From a virus: DNA of 26,167 nucleotides. The translations under genes were made by a program, and so were the position numbers. Shown here piece by piece: positions 13,280-20,591 of the stretch (within the stretch, counting starts at the first letter, position 1; each line of letters begins with the position of its first letter). The notes under the pieces were generated by a model that was given only the letters and a program-made list of their open reading frames with translations, searched no databases and was not told where the DNA came from. The DNA lies in IMG/VR virus record IMGVR_UViG_3300044701_004126, positions 1 to 26,167 of that record. The stretch is one strand, 5' to 3'.

Positions 13280-14590
13280 ACGCAAACGATCTCTATGTTT
13301 CTGTTATGGTATGCTTCATTCTTCCGAGATCAAACTATCCTCATCGCCAGCAAAAATAACAATCACGCGATGGAAATCATGGATCGGATAAGGTTCGCTT
13401 ATGAGGAACTTCCGAACTGGCTTAAAGCTGGGTGCAAGTATTACAATAAGCATAATATCGAGTTTGATAATGGTTCAAGAATAAAGTCTGAAGCTACAAC
13501 AGAAAAAACCGGACGAGGATTAGCAATTTCTAAACTTTATCTAGACGAGCTCGCGTTCATTAATCCAAGGATACAGACAAATATGTGGACTTCTTTGGCA
13601 CCGACTTTGTCAACCGGCGGTTCAGCGATAATATCATCTACACCAAACGGCGACACCGATCTCTTTGCACAATTATGGAGAGGAGCAAACTCTGGTCAAA
13701 ATTCGTTTAAGCCACTATTTTTCCCCTGGAATAGACACCCAGAAAGAGGAGAGGAGTATTTAAAGGAGATGAAGGGGCAACTTGGTAATACCCAAATGAG
13801 GCAGGAAGTACTTTGTGACTTCTTGTCATCTGACGCACTCCTCATCGACACCATAAAGCTATCATATATCAAGGCTATTGAACCGACTTCATCCAACATG
13901 GGTTTTAGATTTTGGACAGATAAGATAGGCGGACGTGGAAAAACATATTTAGTAGGAGTTGATCCATCAACTGGTAATGGAAACGACTTTACTTCAATAC
14001 AAGTTGTTGAATTTCCATCATTAGTTCAAGTTGCTGAGCTAAGGACAAATATTCTTAACATCCCCTTGATATATGCAAAGATTAAGTGGCTTCTAAAACA
14101 CCTTAGGCAGCCAGATGAAAATCGTGGTAGGGCAGAAGTTATATGGTCCTTTGAAAGGAATGGAATTGGGGAAGCTTTGGTGGCACTCATACAGAATGAT
14201 GACTCACCAGATGGAGGAGTATACATAGACGGTGTAGAGCTTTACAATGAAAAACCTGACCGGTTGGGTGTATATACAACGGGCAAATCTAAAGTTTTGG
14301 CGTGCATGCATCTTAAGAATTTAGTAGAAAAGATAAATGGAGGTCTTAAGATAAATTCTGATGTTTTGTTGTTTGAGCTTCAAAACTTTATAGCTTCTGG
14401 GGGATCCTATAACGCAAAACAAGGAGCTACAGACGATGCCATCATGGCGACGTGTGTTGTGATGAAGGTTCTTAACAGGATGGCTAGCTATGATGAAGCT
14501 GCAAGAAAAGTAGTGTATGAACAGGTAGACCCAGATACAGTAATTAATGGAGATGATTATGGAGACGAACCAATCCCATACGCGATTTAA
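12815..14590 (+). CDS. Split-intein C-part fused to terminase large subunit C-terminal fragment
   Basis: This is a 591-residue ORF. Residues 1-155 are the intein C-part: a block B-like ECADDHLVI (87-95), block F (TMYDLELSDKRHLFFTNG) and block G ILSHN ending at Asn155. The next residue, Thr156, is both the splicing nucleophile and the Thr of Walker A GKT. Residues 156-591 are TerL: Walker B LYLDELAF (Asp244, Glu245), a TTPNG-like SSTPNG, then the RNase H-like nuclease with VGVDPSTGNG (Asp383) and GATDDAIM (Asp540, Asp541). Spliced TerL would have 515 residues (79+436). An AAGGAAGG lies about 12 nt before the ATG. The ORF has the same frame phase as the N-fragment but is separated from it by stops and the endonuclease gene. 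Confidence 0.9.
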   Translation: MFNILKRIIVNWCLSKKTTTIDNLLKHIDLNPTWIGGPDGDRKFTASAYCEDLAVKTDIGYSKVKQILETVQYDTYKLTLEDNFVLECADDHLVIKPNYEQIQVKKLTSTDYVITKDGPKRVISVEKLQNKQTMYDLELSDKRHLFFTNGILSHNTQTISMFLLWYASFFRDQTILIASKNNNHAMEIMDRIRFAYEELPNWLKAGCKYYNKHNIEFDNGSRIKSEATTEKTGRGLAISKLYLDELAFINPRIQTNMWTSLAPTLSTGGSAIISSTPNGDTDLFAQLWRGANSGQNSFKPLFFPWNRHPERGEEYLKEMKGQLGNTQMRQEVLCDFLSSDALLIDTIKLSYIKAIEPTSSNMGFRFWTDKIGGRGKTYLVGVDPSTGNGNDFTSIQVVEFPSLVQVAELRTNILNIPLIYAKIKWLLKHLRQPDENRGRAEVIWSFERNGIGEALVALIQNDDSPDGGVYIDGVELYNEKPDRLGVYTTGKSKVLACMHLKNLVEKINGGLKINSDVLLFELQNFIASGGSYNAKQGATDDAIMATCVVMKVLNRMASYDEAARKVVYEQVDPDTVINGDDYGDEPIPYAI

Positions 14591-14591
14591 T

Positions 14592-14622
14592 TAACACTGC
14601 AGATTTTCTCTAGTGTTATAAT
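14592..14622 (+). promoter_or_regulatory. Sigma70-type extended -10 promoter with overlapping inverted repeat
   Basis: TGTTATAAT (14614-14622) is an exact extended -10 (TGnTATAAT), 25 nt before the ATG at 14647. TTAACA at 14591 could be a -35, but the 20-nt spacer is long. TAACACT (14592-14598) and AGTGTTA (14612-14618) form a 7-bp inverted repeat across the spacer and -10, which could be an operator or a hairpin. It likely marks the start of an early unit after terL. Confidence 0.5.
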
Positions 14623-14646
14623 TCAAAAAAATTATTGGAGATTATT

Positions 14647-15345
14647 ATGAAAGTGTACATTGGACCATATAAGAACTGGTTCGGCCCTTATCAGCTAGCC
14701 GAAAAGCTTATGTTTTGGAGGGATCGTCACGACAATCGCGTTCACAGCTTTGGCACGTTTTTGGCAACAGGATCTTTTGAAAAAGAAGAACAGCATGTTT
14801 CATTTTTAGACTCTAACGAGAAAGAAACGCTGCTATACAAGTTTCTTAAGTGGGTCGGTTCAAAGAAGAAAAGAACAGTAAACATAAAGATTCATGGTTA
14901 TGATGTGTGGAGCATGGATGCAACGCTAGCTCTTATCATCCTTCCCATGCTTAAGATGCTTGAGCAACAAAAGCACGGATCCCCATGCGTTGATGATTCA
15001 GACGTTCCAGAGCACCTTCGATCTAGTTCAGCTAAGCCCTTGACTAAAGAGCAGGTTGACAATGGCCACACTGATGATAACTTTCACTTACGTTGGGACT
15101 GGGTTATTAACGAGATGATATGGGCCTTTGAGCAGCTACAGCCAGAATGTGATTGGCAGCAGCAATACTATACAGGTAGATCAGATTATTTTTGGGAAAA
15201 ATGCGAAGATAGCGATCTATATGAGATGAAGCATGGACCAAACCACACGGAAGTCTTCGACCAAGAAGGATATGCTGCACACAACGAGAGGATTAAGAGA
15301 GGACTAATACTATTTGGCAAATACTATCAAGGACTTTGGGATTAA
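14647..15345 (+). CDS. Conserved phage protein of unknown function
   Basis: This 232-residue protein starts at ATG 14647 with GGAG six bases upstream; an in-frame TTG at 14635 overlaps that site and is not a start. Landmarks are IGPYKNWFGPYQLAEKLMFW near the N-terminus, IKIHGYDVWSMDATLALIILPMLKML, KHGSPCVDDSDVPEHLR, LRWDWVINEMIWAFEQL and a C-terminal GLILFGKYYQGLWD. I recognise this pattern as a conserved hypothetical protein of large phages, without a known activity. No membrane span or enzyme signature can be named. It is the first gene after a sigma70-like promoter, suggesting early expression. Confidence 0.8.
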   Translation: MKVYIGPYKNWFGPYQLAEKLMFWRDRHDNRVHSFGTFLATGSFEKEEQHVSFLDSNEKETLLYKFLKWVGSKKKRTVNIKIHGYDVWSMDATLALIILPMLKMLEQQKHGSPCVDDSDVPEHLRSSSAKPLTKEQVDNGHTDDNFHLRWDWVINEMIWAFEQLQPECDWQQQYYTGRSDYFWEKCEDSDLYEMKHGPNHTEVFDQEGYAAHNERIKRGLILFGKYYQGLWD

Positions 15346-15346
15346 T

Positions 15347-15556
15347 ATGGAATCAACTTTAATAAAACTAGAAACGCAATACAACTTGCTTAAGGCGAAG
15401 ATCGATGCTGCTAAAGATGGCAAGAGCGATTTATACATAGATGAAAAAGACATTGAAAATTATTTCAAGACATATCAAATAAACGGTTATGAAGATCTTC
15501 AGTATATGGTAAATTTCTTCATAAAGAGAGCATTTAGTTCTTTAGATGATTTATAA
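15347..15556 (+). CDS. Small hypothetical protein, 69 aa
   Basis: The start is set at ATG 15347, one base after the previous stop; a TTG at 15314 lies inside the previous gene. An N-terminal helix (ESTLIKLETQYNLLKAKIDAA) could form a coiled coil. The C-terminal part (YIDEKDIENYFKTYQINGYEDLQYMVNFFIKRAF) is helical and aromatic. It overlaps the next gene by 11 nt. Function unknown. Confidence 0.65.
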   Translation: MESTLIKLETQYNLLKAKIDAAKDGKSDLYIDEKDIENYFKTYQINGYEDLQYMVNFFIKRAFSSLDDL

Positions 15557-15947
15557 GATTACGTCTAAAAGTAAATTGAAGAAAATGATGCTTGAAAGCA
15601 TCATGCCTAGTGTTTTATCACAACTAAAAATAAACAAAAGTCGCTATTCATTACAAGTTTTTATAACATCGCAGATAAAAGAAAGTGGGTTAACACCATT
15701 AGAGCCAGTAGATGGCTCTATCATTGTTTTCTTAAATAAAAATCTTTCTATCACAGATTTATGCATCAGTTTTTGTCATGAAATGGTTCATGTGAAGCAG
15801 ATAGTTTCTGGTAAACTTAAACCTGCAAACAATGGGAAAATATGGGTTGGAAAATTTTTTCATGAAAGCACTAACTACATGCAGTGCCCATGGGAAGTTC
15901 AAGCTTACTCTAAGCAAGAAATTATTTTTAGGCGTTGCATAGAATAG
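15546..15947 (+). CDS. Zincin-like metallopeptidase-type protein
   Basis: This 133-residue protein carries HEMVH (His78, Glu79, His82), the HExxH zinc motif, and downstream PWEVQAYSKQE with Glu117 as the likely third ligand. The spacing and the PWExxA context fit small SprT/zincin-like proteins often found in phages. No signal peptide is seen, so it should be intracellular or virion-associated. The substrate is unknown; catalytic activity is likely from the motif but not certain. The N-terminal 15 residues are basic. Confidence 0.7.
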   Translation: MIYKITSKSKLKKMMLESIMPSVLSQLKINKSRYSLQVFITSQIKESGLTPLEPVDGSIIVFLNKNLSITDLCISFCHEMVHVKQIVSGKLKPANNGKIWVGKFFHESTNYMQCPWEVQAYSKQEIIFRRCIE

Positions 15948-15966
15948 CACGTTTCTGTTGTATAAT
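15935..15966 (+). promoter_or_regulatory. Sigma70-type promoter
   Basis: TATAAT at 15961-15966, preceded by TTG, lies 30 nt before the ATG at 15997. TTGCAT at 15935 is a possible -35 but with a 20-nt spacer. The -10 follows the previous stop by 13 nt and gives a short leader, which supports it as the start of a new transcript. Confidence 0.5.
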
Positions 15967-15996
15967 TTCTTCATCGCAAAAAAGCTTGGAGCTCAA

Positions 15997-16431
15997 ATGT
16001 ACTACGTTAAGTTTGATTCTGCTGGAAATGTTGTCAACGTCATTGCACATAGCCAGTGGAAGGAGCTGTCCAATGAAGAGAAAAACAACTTTCAATGCCG
16101 CTGGGATTGGAAGTCGTTTGCTGATGTCGAAAGGATTGCAGCCCTTCTCACGAAGTTTACTGGTAATACTTGGCTTCCATGCGACAAGGAGTGCACATTT
16201 CCCCAGTTTGATGTGGTTGAGGCACCAAAGGTTGGTGACGCCGTGTCCAGTAGCTTTAATGGGGATACTCGTCCTCGTGGGTATGTGACTAAGGTCACTT
16301 CAAAGTTCCAAGTGAATACGTCTACTGGTCACAAGTTTAGGCGCGACAGGAGCACTGCATCCTGGAAGATGTGTAACGGTTACGAGTACCTAGTTCCTGG
16401 TCATATTGAAACCACAAACCCCCACTTCTAA
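15997..16431 (+). CDS. Conserved phage protein of unknown function
   Basis: This 144-residue protein is taken from ATG 15997, which has GGAG 5 nt upstream; an in-frame TTG at 15958 would overlap the -10 box. The C-terminal half (DVVEAPKVGDAVSSSFNGDTRPRGYVTKV ... TSTGHKFRRDRSTASWKM ... LVPGHIETTNPHF) is beta-rich and of a type I have seen as a conserved phage protein without assigned activity. VGD.VS.FNGD followed by TSTG.KFRR suggests a small beta barrel. It precedes the RNA-repair genes by 15 nt. Confidence 0.75.
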   Translation: MYYVKFDSAGNVVNVIAHSQWKELSNEEKNNFQCRWDWKSFADVERIAALLTKFTGNTWLPCDKECTFPQFDVVEAPKVGDAVSSSFNGDTRPRGYVTKVTSKFQVNTSTGHKFRRDRSTASWKMCNGYEYLVPGHIETTNPHF

Positions 16432-16446
16432 AATATAGAGGATGCT

Positions 16447-17085
16447 ATGATCGAGAGAATAAAGTATCCGCGGACATATCATCTTCCGTGGAGCCCCGGT
16501 CGACAGAGCGATGATAAGGTCTTAACTTCTATCGACCATTTCAATGGCCAAAGAGTCATAGTCACAATTAAGATGGATGGCGAGAACTTCACTTGTTATT
16601 CTGATGGCTACGTGCATGCACGCTCCATCGATAGTTCCAGTGGAATTGATCGTGATTGGGTTAAAACCTTCTTAACACAAAATGTGTGCTTTAACTTACC
16701 TTCTGGTTGGAGGGTTTGTGGAGAAAATCTTTGGGCCAAACATAGCATTAGCTATGAAAACCTAGATTCATTTTTCATGGGGTTTAGTATTTGGGATGAT
16801 CAAAATAGATGTCTTTCGTGGGATGATACACTTGATTACTTTGAAAGCCTAAGCATTGTTCCAGTGAAAGTGATCTATAATGGCATTTTTGATGCTGATA
16901 AGATTCAATCCCTTTCGAGATCTTTGATTAATCTTGAAAAAGATGAAGGCTATGTTATGCGAATCGCTGACGGTTTTGACTATGAGTCATTTCCAAAATC
17001 TGTCGCAAAGTATGTAAGGCCAAATCATGTTCAAACTGACAAGCACTGGCGGCACTCAAAGCTAGTTCAAAATGTACTTAGGTAA
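16447..17085 (+). CDS. RNA ligase (nucleotidyltransferase superfamily)
   Basis: This 212-residue protein has the ordered motifs of ATP-dependent RNA ligases: motif I KMDGEN with Lys42 as the AMP-accepting residue, motif III-like GENLWAKHS (Glu93) with a following MGFSIWD, motif IV DEGYVMR (Glu167) and motif V VAKYVR (Lys188). It is short, with no large C-terminal domain, resembling a compact Rnl2-like ligase core. It should seal 3'-OH and 5'-phosphate RNA ends. The next two genes encode an HD phosphohydrolase and a polynucleotide kinase that could prepare those ends, making a complete repair set. The ATG follows an AGAGGA site. Confidence 0.85.
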   Translation: MIERIKYPRTYHLPWSPGRQSDDKVLTSIDHFNGQRVIVTIKMDGENFTCYSDGYVHARSIDSSSGIDRDWVKTFLTQNVCFNLPSGWRVCGENLWAKHSISYENLDSFFMGFSIWDDQNRCLSWDDTLDYFESLSIVPVKVIYNGIFDADKIQSLSRSLINLEKDEGYVMRIADGFDYESFPKSVAKYVRPNHVQTDKHWRHSKLVQNVLR

Positions 17086-17090
17086 ACAAA

Positions 17091-17693
17091 ATGAAAGCAG
17101 TAGATAGATTTAACACTTTCTTTGATATCTTTAAGAAGACTGATCTGTGGAGATCTATGCTTTGCACACGTGAAGATTCACCGTGGCATCGTGAAGAAAA
17201 TGTAGCAGAGCATACACGGATGCTTATTATGTGGTATCAACGAAATTTGCTCAACTATAGGAATGAGCGGCAGAACATTCTTACGCTAGTGTCTTGTCTC
17301 ATGCATGATGTTGGGAAGCCACTAGCGCAAGTTGTAAAAACCTCTGAAGAACGAGGTGTTTATCGAGCATATACTGGTCATGAACTTATCTCTGCTAGGA
17401 TTTGGTCAGATTACGCGCTAAGCAATTTTATGCTCATAAGTGATTTGTTCAGGTTCAAGCTTGACGATATCTCTAACATCTCGTTTTTCCTAGAGCATCA
17501 CGTGCCCTTTGGTCTAAAGAACGAAACAAAGAGAAGTGCTCTTAAACGTTCCATCATCGCCAGAACAGGAGAAGAGGGGCACAGGGCATGGCTAGATCTT
17601 CTGCTGAGCGATCAGCATGGTCGGATCTCAGATGACCAAGCAACTAAGCTCGATGCTGTTGATGAATGGATGCATAATTGGAAACAAGTCTAA
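17091..17693 (+). CDS. HD-domain phosphohydrolase, probable RNA end-healing phosphoesterase
   Basis: This 200-residue protein has HD-superfamily metal-binding residues: His41 in NVAEHT, His72-Asp73 in MHDVGKP, His97 in GHEL, a later LEHHVPFG, and Asp/His in LLSDQHGR. It lies between an RNA ligase and a 5' kinase. In Runella slithyformis HD-Pnk, an HD domain with 2',3'-phosphoesterase activity is fused to a polynucleotide kinase, so the same partnership here, encoded as separate genes, is likely. It would replace the HAD-type 3'-phosphatase domain that T4 Pnkp has and the neighbouring kinase lacks. A nucleotidase role is the main alternative. Confidence 0.75.
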   Translation: MKAVDRFNTFFDIFKKTDLWRSMLCTREDSPWHREENVAEHTRMLIMWYQRNLLNYRNERQNILTLVSCLMHDVGKPLAQVVKTSEERGVYRAYTGHELISARIWSDYALSNFMLISDLFRFKLDDISNISFFLEHHVPFGLKNETKRSALKRSIIARTGEEGHRAWLDLLLSDQHGRISDDQATKLDAVDEWMHNWKQV

Positions 17694-17707
17694 ATTAGGG
17701 ATATAAT
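17678..17707 (+). promoter_or_regulatory. Sigma70-type promoter before kinase gene
   Basis: TTGGAA (17678-17683), an 18-nt spacer, then TATAAT (17702-17707), 35 nt before the ATG at 17743. The -35 lies in the last codons of the HD gene. It is the best-spaced sigma70-like promoter I found in the window and would give the kinase its own transcript. Confidence 0.55.
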
Positions 17708-17742
17708 ACTAACGTGTCTAATTAAATAACCGAGATAAAACT

Positions 17743-18267
17743 ATGAACAAGAAGGTTTGCTACATGTTGGTTGGAATCACTGGCGCTGGAAAGTCCACGA
17801 TTGCCAAGCAGCTTATTGAGGAAAATCCTGAAGCATTCGTGTTTTCTCTTGATACTCTCAGGCTTAAGCTCTTTGAGTCTAAGGATATTGGATCTCCTGT
17901 CAAGGAGCAGTACAGCCTTGCTTTTAATTATGCAAATGAGAATCGTCAGGAGTTTGACACCCTCGTGAATGATGAATGGGCTAAGGCGCTGAAGTCGCAT
18001 GTTGTTATCGTTGACAATATGAATCACACACGAAAGAGTCGGGCTAGGTGGATCACGTCTGCTCGGGCAAAGGGATTCACCATCGTCGCGATTGATGTTA
18101 TGTGCCCTCTTGACGTTCTCATCGAGCGCCAAAATACCCGTGCTGATAAGTCTGTTCCTGCAGATGTGGTGAGGCGCTCTTATTATTCTTATCAAGAGTT
18201 GTCTGTGGATGAGGCTGACATTGTTATTCGTATTAACGGTATCACGGGCATGCCGATTAATCCGTAG
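17743..18267 (+). CDS. Polynucleotide 5'-kinase domain protein
   Basis: This 174-residue P-loop kinase has GITGAGKST (11-19), Asp37 in FSLDTLR (the position of the phosphoacceptor-activating Asp in T4 Pnkp), a VIVDNMNH strand, RKSRARWITSARAKGF, and a lid/closing segment RQNTRADKSVPADVVRRSY. The order matches the N-terminal kinase half of T4 Pnkp. The phosphatase half is absent, which fits the HD protein next door supplying that step. It should phosphorylate 5'-OH ends of cleaved RNA, or DNA, for ligation. Confidence 0.8.
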   Translation: MNKKVCYMLVGITGAGKSTIAKQLIEENPEAFVFSLDTLRLKLFESKDIGSPVKEQYSLAFNYANENRQEFDTLVNDEWAKALKSHVVIVDNMNHTRKSRARWITSARAKGFTIVAIDVMCPLDVLIERQNTRADKSVPADVVRRSYYSYQELSVDEADIVIRINGITGMPINP

Positions 18268-18277
18268 GGATCAATAT

Positions 18278-18928
18278 ATGAAGTTAAATGAGGTGAAGGT
18301 TTTGGGATCTAGATCAAGTTTTGTTGAAACTTGGTTAACAGAAATGCCCAGCGGATTGGGACGTTTTGACACGTATGAAGCACTGGTTTATAGTATCAAA
18401 GACTTTTTAAAGCATGGTATCAATCCAGCGTTAAAAGAACCTCTCTATAAAATAGACGCTGGTGATAAATTATTTTATTGGATTGGACCTAATATAGATA
18501 TAGCTACAGAAGTACACGTTAAACCAGAGGGATTAGTTGTAAGCATCACAGGAAAAAATCCTACTCTAAGAGGAAATCCTCCATTTGCGAGCGATCTTTA
18601 TTCGCTCATACTAAAGGAATCTGAAAAGAATATAAAGCTTTTAAGCGATGATCAGCTCAGTGATGAGGGATTTTCTATATGGAAAAACATGGTAAAGCTT
18701 GGGGCAAAAGTCTCTGTATATGACGCTAGAAATCCTGGAAAAACATTTAAGACAATTGATGATCCATCAGAGCTTGAAGACTTTTTTAAACATGATGATT
18801 CAGACTTTAGACAATATCGCTTTGTGTTATCAGAGAATTTAATAAGTTTCTTATCAATGAGATCTAGTTTTAGGCTAAGACTTTTGAGAGAGTCTACCCC
18901 TGGAATGGCTCTCACTGATTATGTTTGA
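18278..18928 (+). CDS. Hypothetical protein with MKLNEV leader
   Basis: The start is ATG 18278 with AGGGA seven bases upstream, giving 216 residues; an in-frame ATG at 18209 lies inside the kinase gene. It begins MKLNEVKVLGSRSSFVETWLTEMPSG and looks like a mixed alpha/beta protein (LFYWIGPNIDIATEVHVKPEGLVVSITGKN), with a helical part near residues 100-135 and a Ser/Arg-rich end. I have seen this FVETWLTEMP type of opening in large phages without assigned function. It is the last gene before a late promoter and the second endonuclease. Confidence 0.7.
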   Translation: MKLNEVKVLGSRSSFVETWLTEMPSGLGRFDTYEALVYSIKDFLKHGINPALKEPLYKIDAGDKLFYWIGPNIDIATEVHVKPEGLVVSITGKNPTLRGNPPFASDLYSLILKESEKNIKLLSDDQLSDEGFSIWKNMVKLGAKVSVYDARNPGKTFKTIDDPSELEDFFKHDDSDFRQYRFVLSENLISFLSMRSSFRLRLLRESTPGMALTDYV

Positions 18929-18954
18929 TTCACAAACTTTAACCCAAAGAAAAC

Positions 18955-18962
18955 TATAAATA
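18955..18962 (+). promoter_or_regulatory. T4-type late promoter box
   Basis: Exact TATAAATA in the 67-nt intergenic gap, 41 nt before the ATG at 18996. Intergenic position and short distance support a real late promoter for the endonuclease gene, and possibly for gp32 readthrough. Confidence 0.6.
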
Positions 18963-18995
18963 ATGATATCTTTAATGTTTTAATTTTTTATTTTT

Positions 18996-20549
18996 ATGAT
19001 TAATGCGAAAATATTTTGTGATTTAATAGAAACCAATAACTATGACGCTCTTAGGAACGCGCACAACTCGGGAGAGTTGAATGCCGTCAAATGGTCATGG
19101 GTCACTAGGTTGAACCCATCGATAAGTCTAGAGGAAGAATACGTTAAAATAACAGGCATTGATCGCCCACAATGTAAAGTGTGTTGCGTTAATCCAGTTT
19201 CTTCATTCATTTCATTCGCCGCTGGGTTCAACAAGTATTGCTCAAAATCTTGCGCAAAGAGGGACCCAAACGTAGAGCAGAAGAAGGCCAAAACACTTAA
19301 GAGTAAACCAAATTGGAAGGTTGAGGCATTAGAAAAAGCTAAGTCAACCAACATGTTAAAGTATGGAGTAACAAGTCCATTAAAAAGCCCAGAAATTCTT
19401 CAGCGCCGAAGAGAAACTAACCTTAGCCTTTATGGCTCTACGGAAGTACTATCTGCTAAAAGCTCAATTCGAAATAAAATAACATCAGATATTGCTGTTA
19501 ATAAGGTTTTTTCGAGAGTTGATAATTTTTCTCACGTAATCCCACTCTTCACTAGAGAAGAGTTTAAGACAGCAGATGATACGTATAGTTGGAAATGCTT
19601 GGGGTGCTCCTCTATATTTTATTCTGCCTTAAACGATGGTAATATACCTAGATGCACTAGGTGCAATCCAAAAACATCTAGCGCGGGAGAGCACGAGCTC
19701 AGAAAGTATGTAGAGGATCTTCTAGACGAGGAAGTAATTCAAGGACACAAATTAAATAGTGGCCTTGAGGTCGACATATTCGTTCCCTCTAGAAAATTAG
19801 GAATAGAATTTAATGGGATCTACTGGCATTCAGAGCTTGCGGGTAAGTCTAAGGATTACCATATCAATAAAAAGAAGGAATGTCAAGAAGCTGGAATTAA
19901 TCTAATGCAGTTTTGGGACACGCAATGGTCTAATAAAAAGGAAATAGTAAAATCAATCATCGCTGGATCATTAGGATTTAATAAAAAGATATATGCCAGA
20001 AAGTGTATAATTAAGACTGTTCATGAAAAAGAATCATCAAAATTCTTAGAAAGTAATCATTTATCTGGTAATGCAAAAGGATCCTTTTTAAGGATCGGCT
20101 TATATTATGACGATAATCTGATTTGTCTTGCTACATTTAGTAAGCCACGTTTTAGTAAGAATGAAACTGAATCCATTGAGTTATTAAGGTTCTGTACCGC
20201 ACTAAATACAACTTGCGTAGGAGGTGCATCAAAACTAATTAGTGAAGCAATAAAAGTATGTAGGCCTAAGAAAATAATTTCATTTTGTGATGAAATGTGT
20301 TTTAATGGTTCAGTTTACAAAAATTTGAATTTTGTTAAAATATCATCTGGTAAACCATCATCATGGTATTTTTCAAGTGATGGTATATTAAAGCACCGTG
20401 TTTCTTTTCAGAAGAAAAAGTTGCTTGGTATGTTAAACTTAAGTGAATCGCCTTTGACAGAATGGCAATTGGCTCGTGAGCTTAAGTTGAATAGAGTTTG
20501 GGATTGTGGAAATTCCAAATGGGAGCTCGATGTTAGCTCTTCACGATGA
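18996..20549 (+). CDS. Free-standing homing endonuclease, Vsr-like (Hef type)
   Basis: This 517-residue protein has an N-terminal zinc motif (QCKVCC ... KYCSKSC), a helical region with repeated LKYGVTSPLKSPE / LSLYGSTEVLSAKS units likely to bind DNA, a second zinc motif (CLGC ... CTRC), and the nuclease core LEVDIFVPSRKLGIEFNGIYWH with Asp260, Glu271, Asn273 and His278. The C-terminal 190 residues look like a GNAT-like fold (FLRIGLYYDDNLICLATF, GGASKLI, YKNLNFVKIS), a combination I associate with phage Hef-type endonucleases. It sits just before gp32 under its own late promoter, so gp32 or its flank is the likely homing site. It shares the nuclease type with the terL endonuclease, but the rest differs. 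Confidence 0.8.
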   Translation: MINAKIFCDLIETNNYDALRNAHNSGELNAVKWSWVTRLNPSISLEEEYVKITGIDRPQCKVCCVNPVSSFISFAAGFNKYCSKSCAKRDPNVEQKKAKTLKSKPNWKVEALEKAKSTNMLKYGVTSPLKSPEILQRRRETNLSLYGSTEVLSAKSSIRNKITSDIAVNKVFSRVDNFSHVIPLFTREEFKTADDTYSWKCLGCSSIFYSALNDGNIPRCTRCNPKTSSAGEHELRKYVEDLLDEEVIQGHKLNSGLEVDIFVPSRKLGIEFNGIYWHSELAGKSKDYHINKKKECQEAGINLMQFWDTQWSNKKEIVKSIIAGSLGFNKKIYARKCIIKTVHEKESSKFLESNHLSGNAKGSFLRIGLYYDDNLICLATFSKPRFSKNETESIELLRFCTALNTTCVGGASKLISEAIKVCRPKKIISFCDEMCFNGSVYKNLNFVKISSGKPSSWYFSSDGILKHRVSFQKKKLLGMLNLSESPLTEWQLARELKLNRVWDCGNSKWELDVSSSR

Positions 20550-20591
20550 CACCCTTTGTGTTTTGTTTTTAATTTTTAAGGAGAAATTTTT

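Noticed and set aside
15935-16288. ORF of 117 codons overlapping the start of the 15997 gene in another frame
   Set aside because: It lacks a ribosome-binding site, spans the -10 box, and overlaps a better-supported gene with a GGAG site.
17722-18195. Minus-strand ORF of 157 codons opposite the kinase gene
   Set aside because: The plus-strand frame encodes a clear P-loop kinase. The antisense product has no recognisable feature, and all other genes are on the plus strand.
20550-20580. ACAC-CCTTT-GTGT followed by a T-rich run as a terminator before gp32
   Set aside because: The stem has only 4-5 pairs, and the T-rich stretch merges into the gp32 ribosome-binding region.
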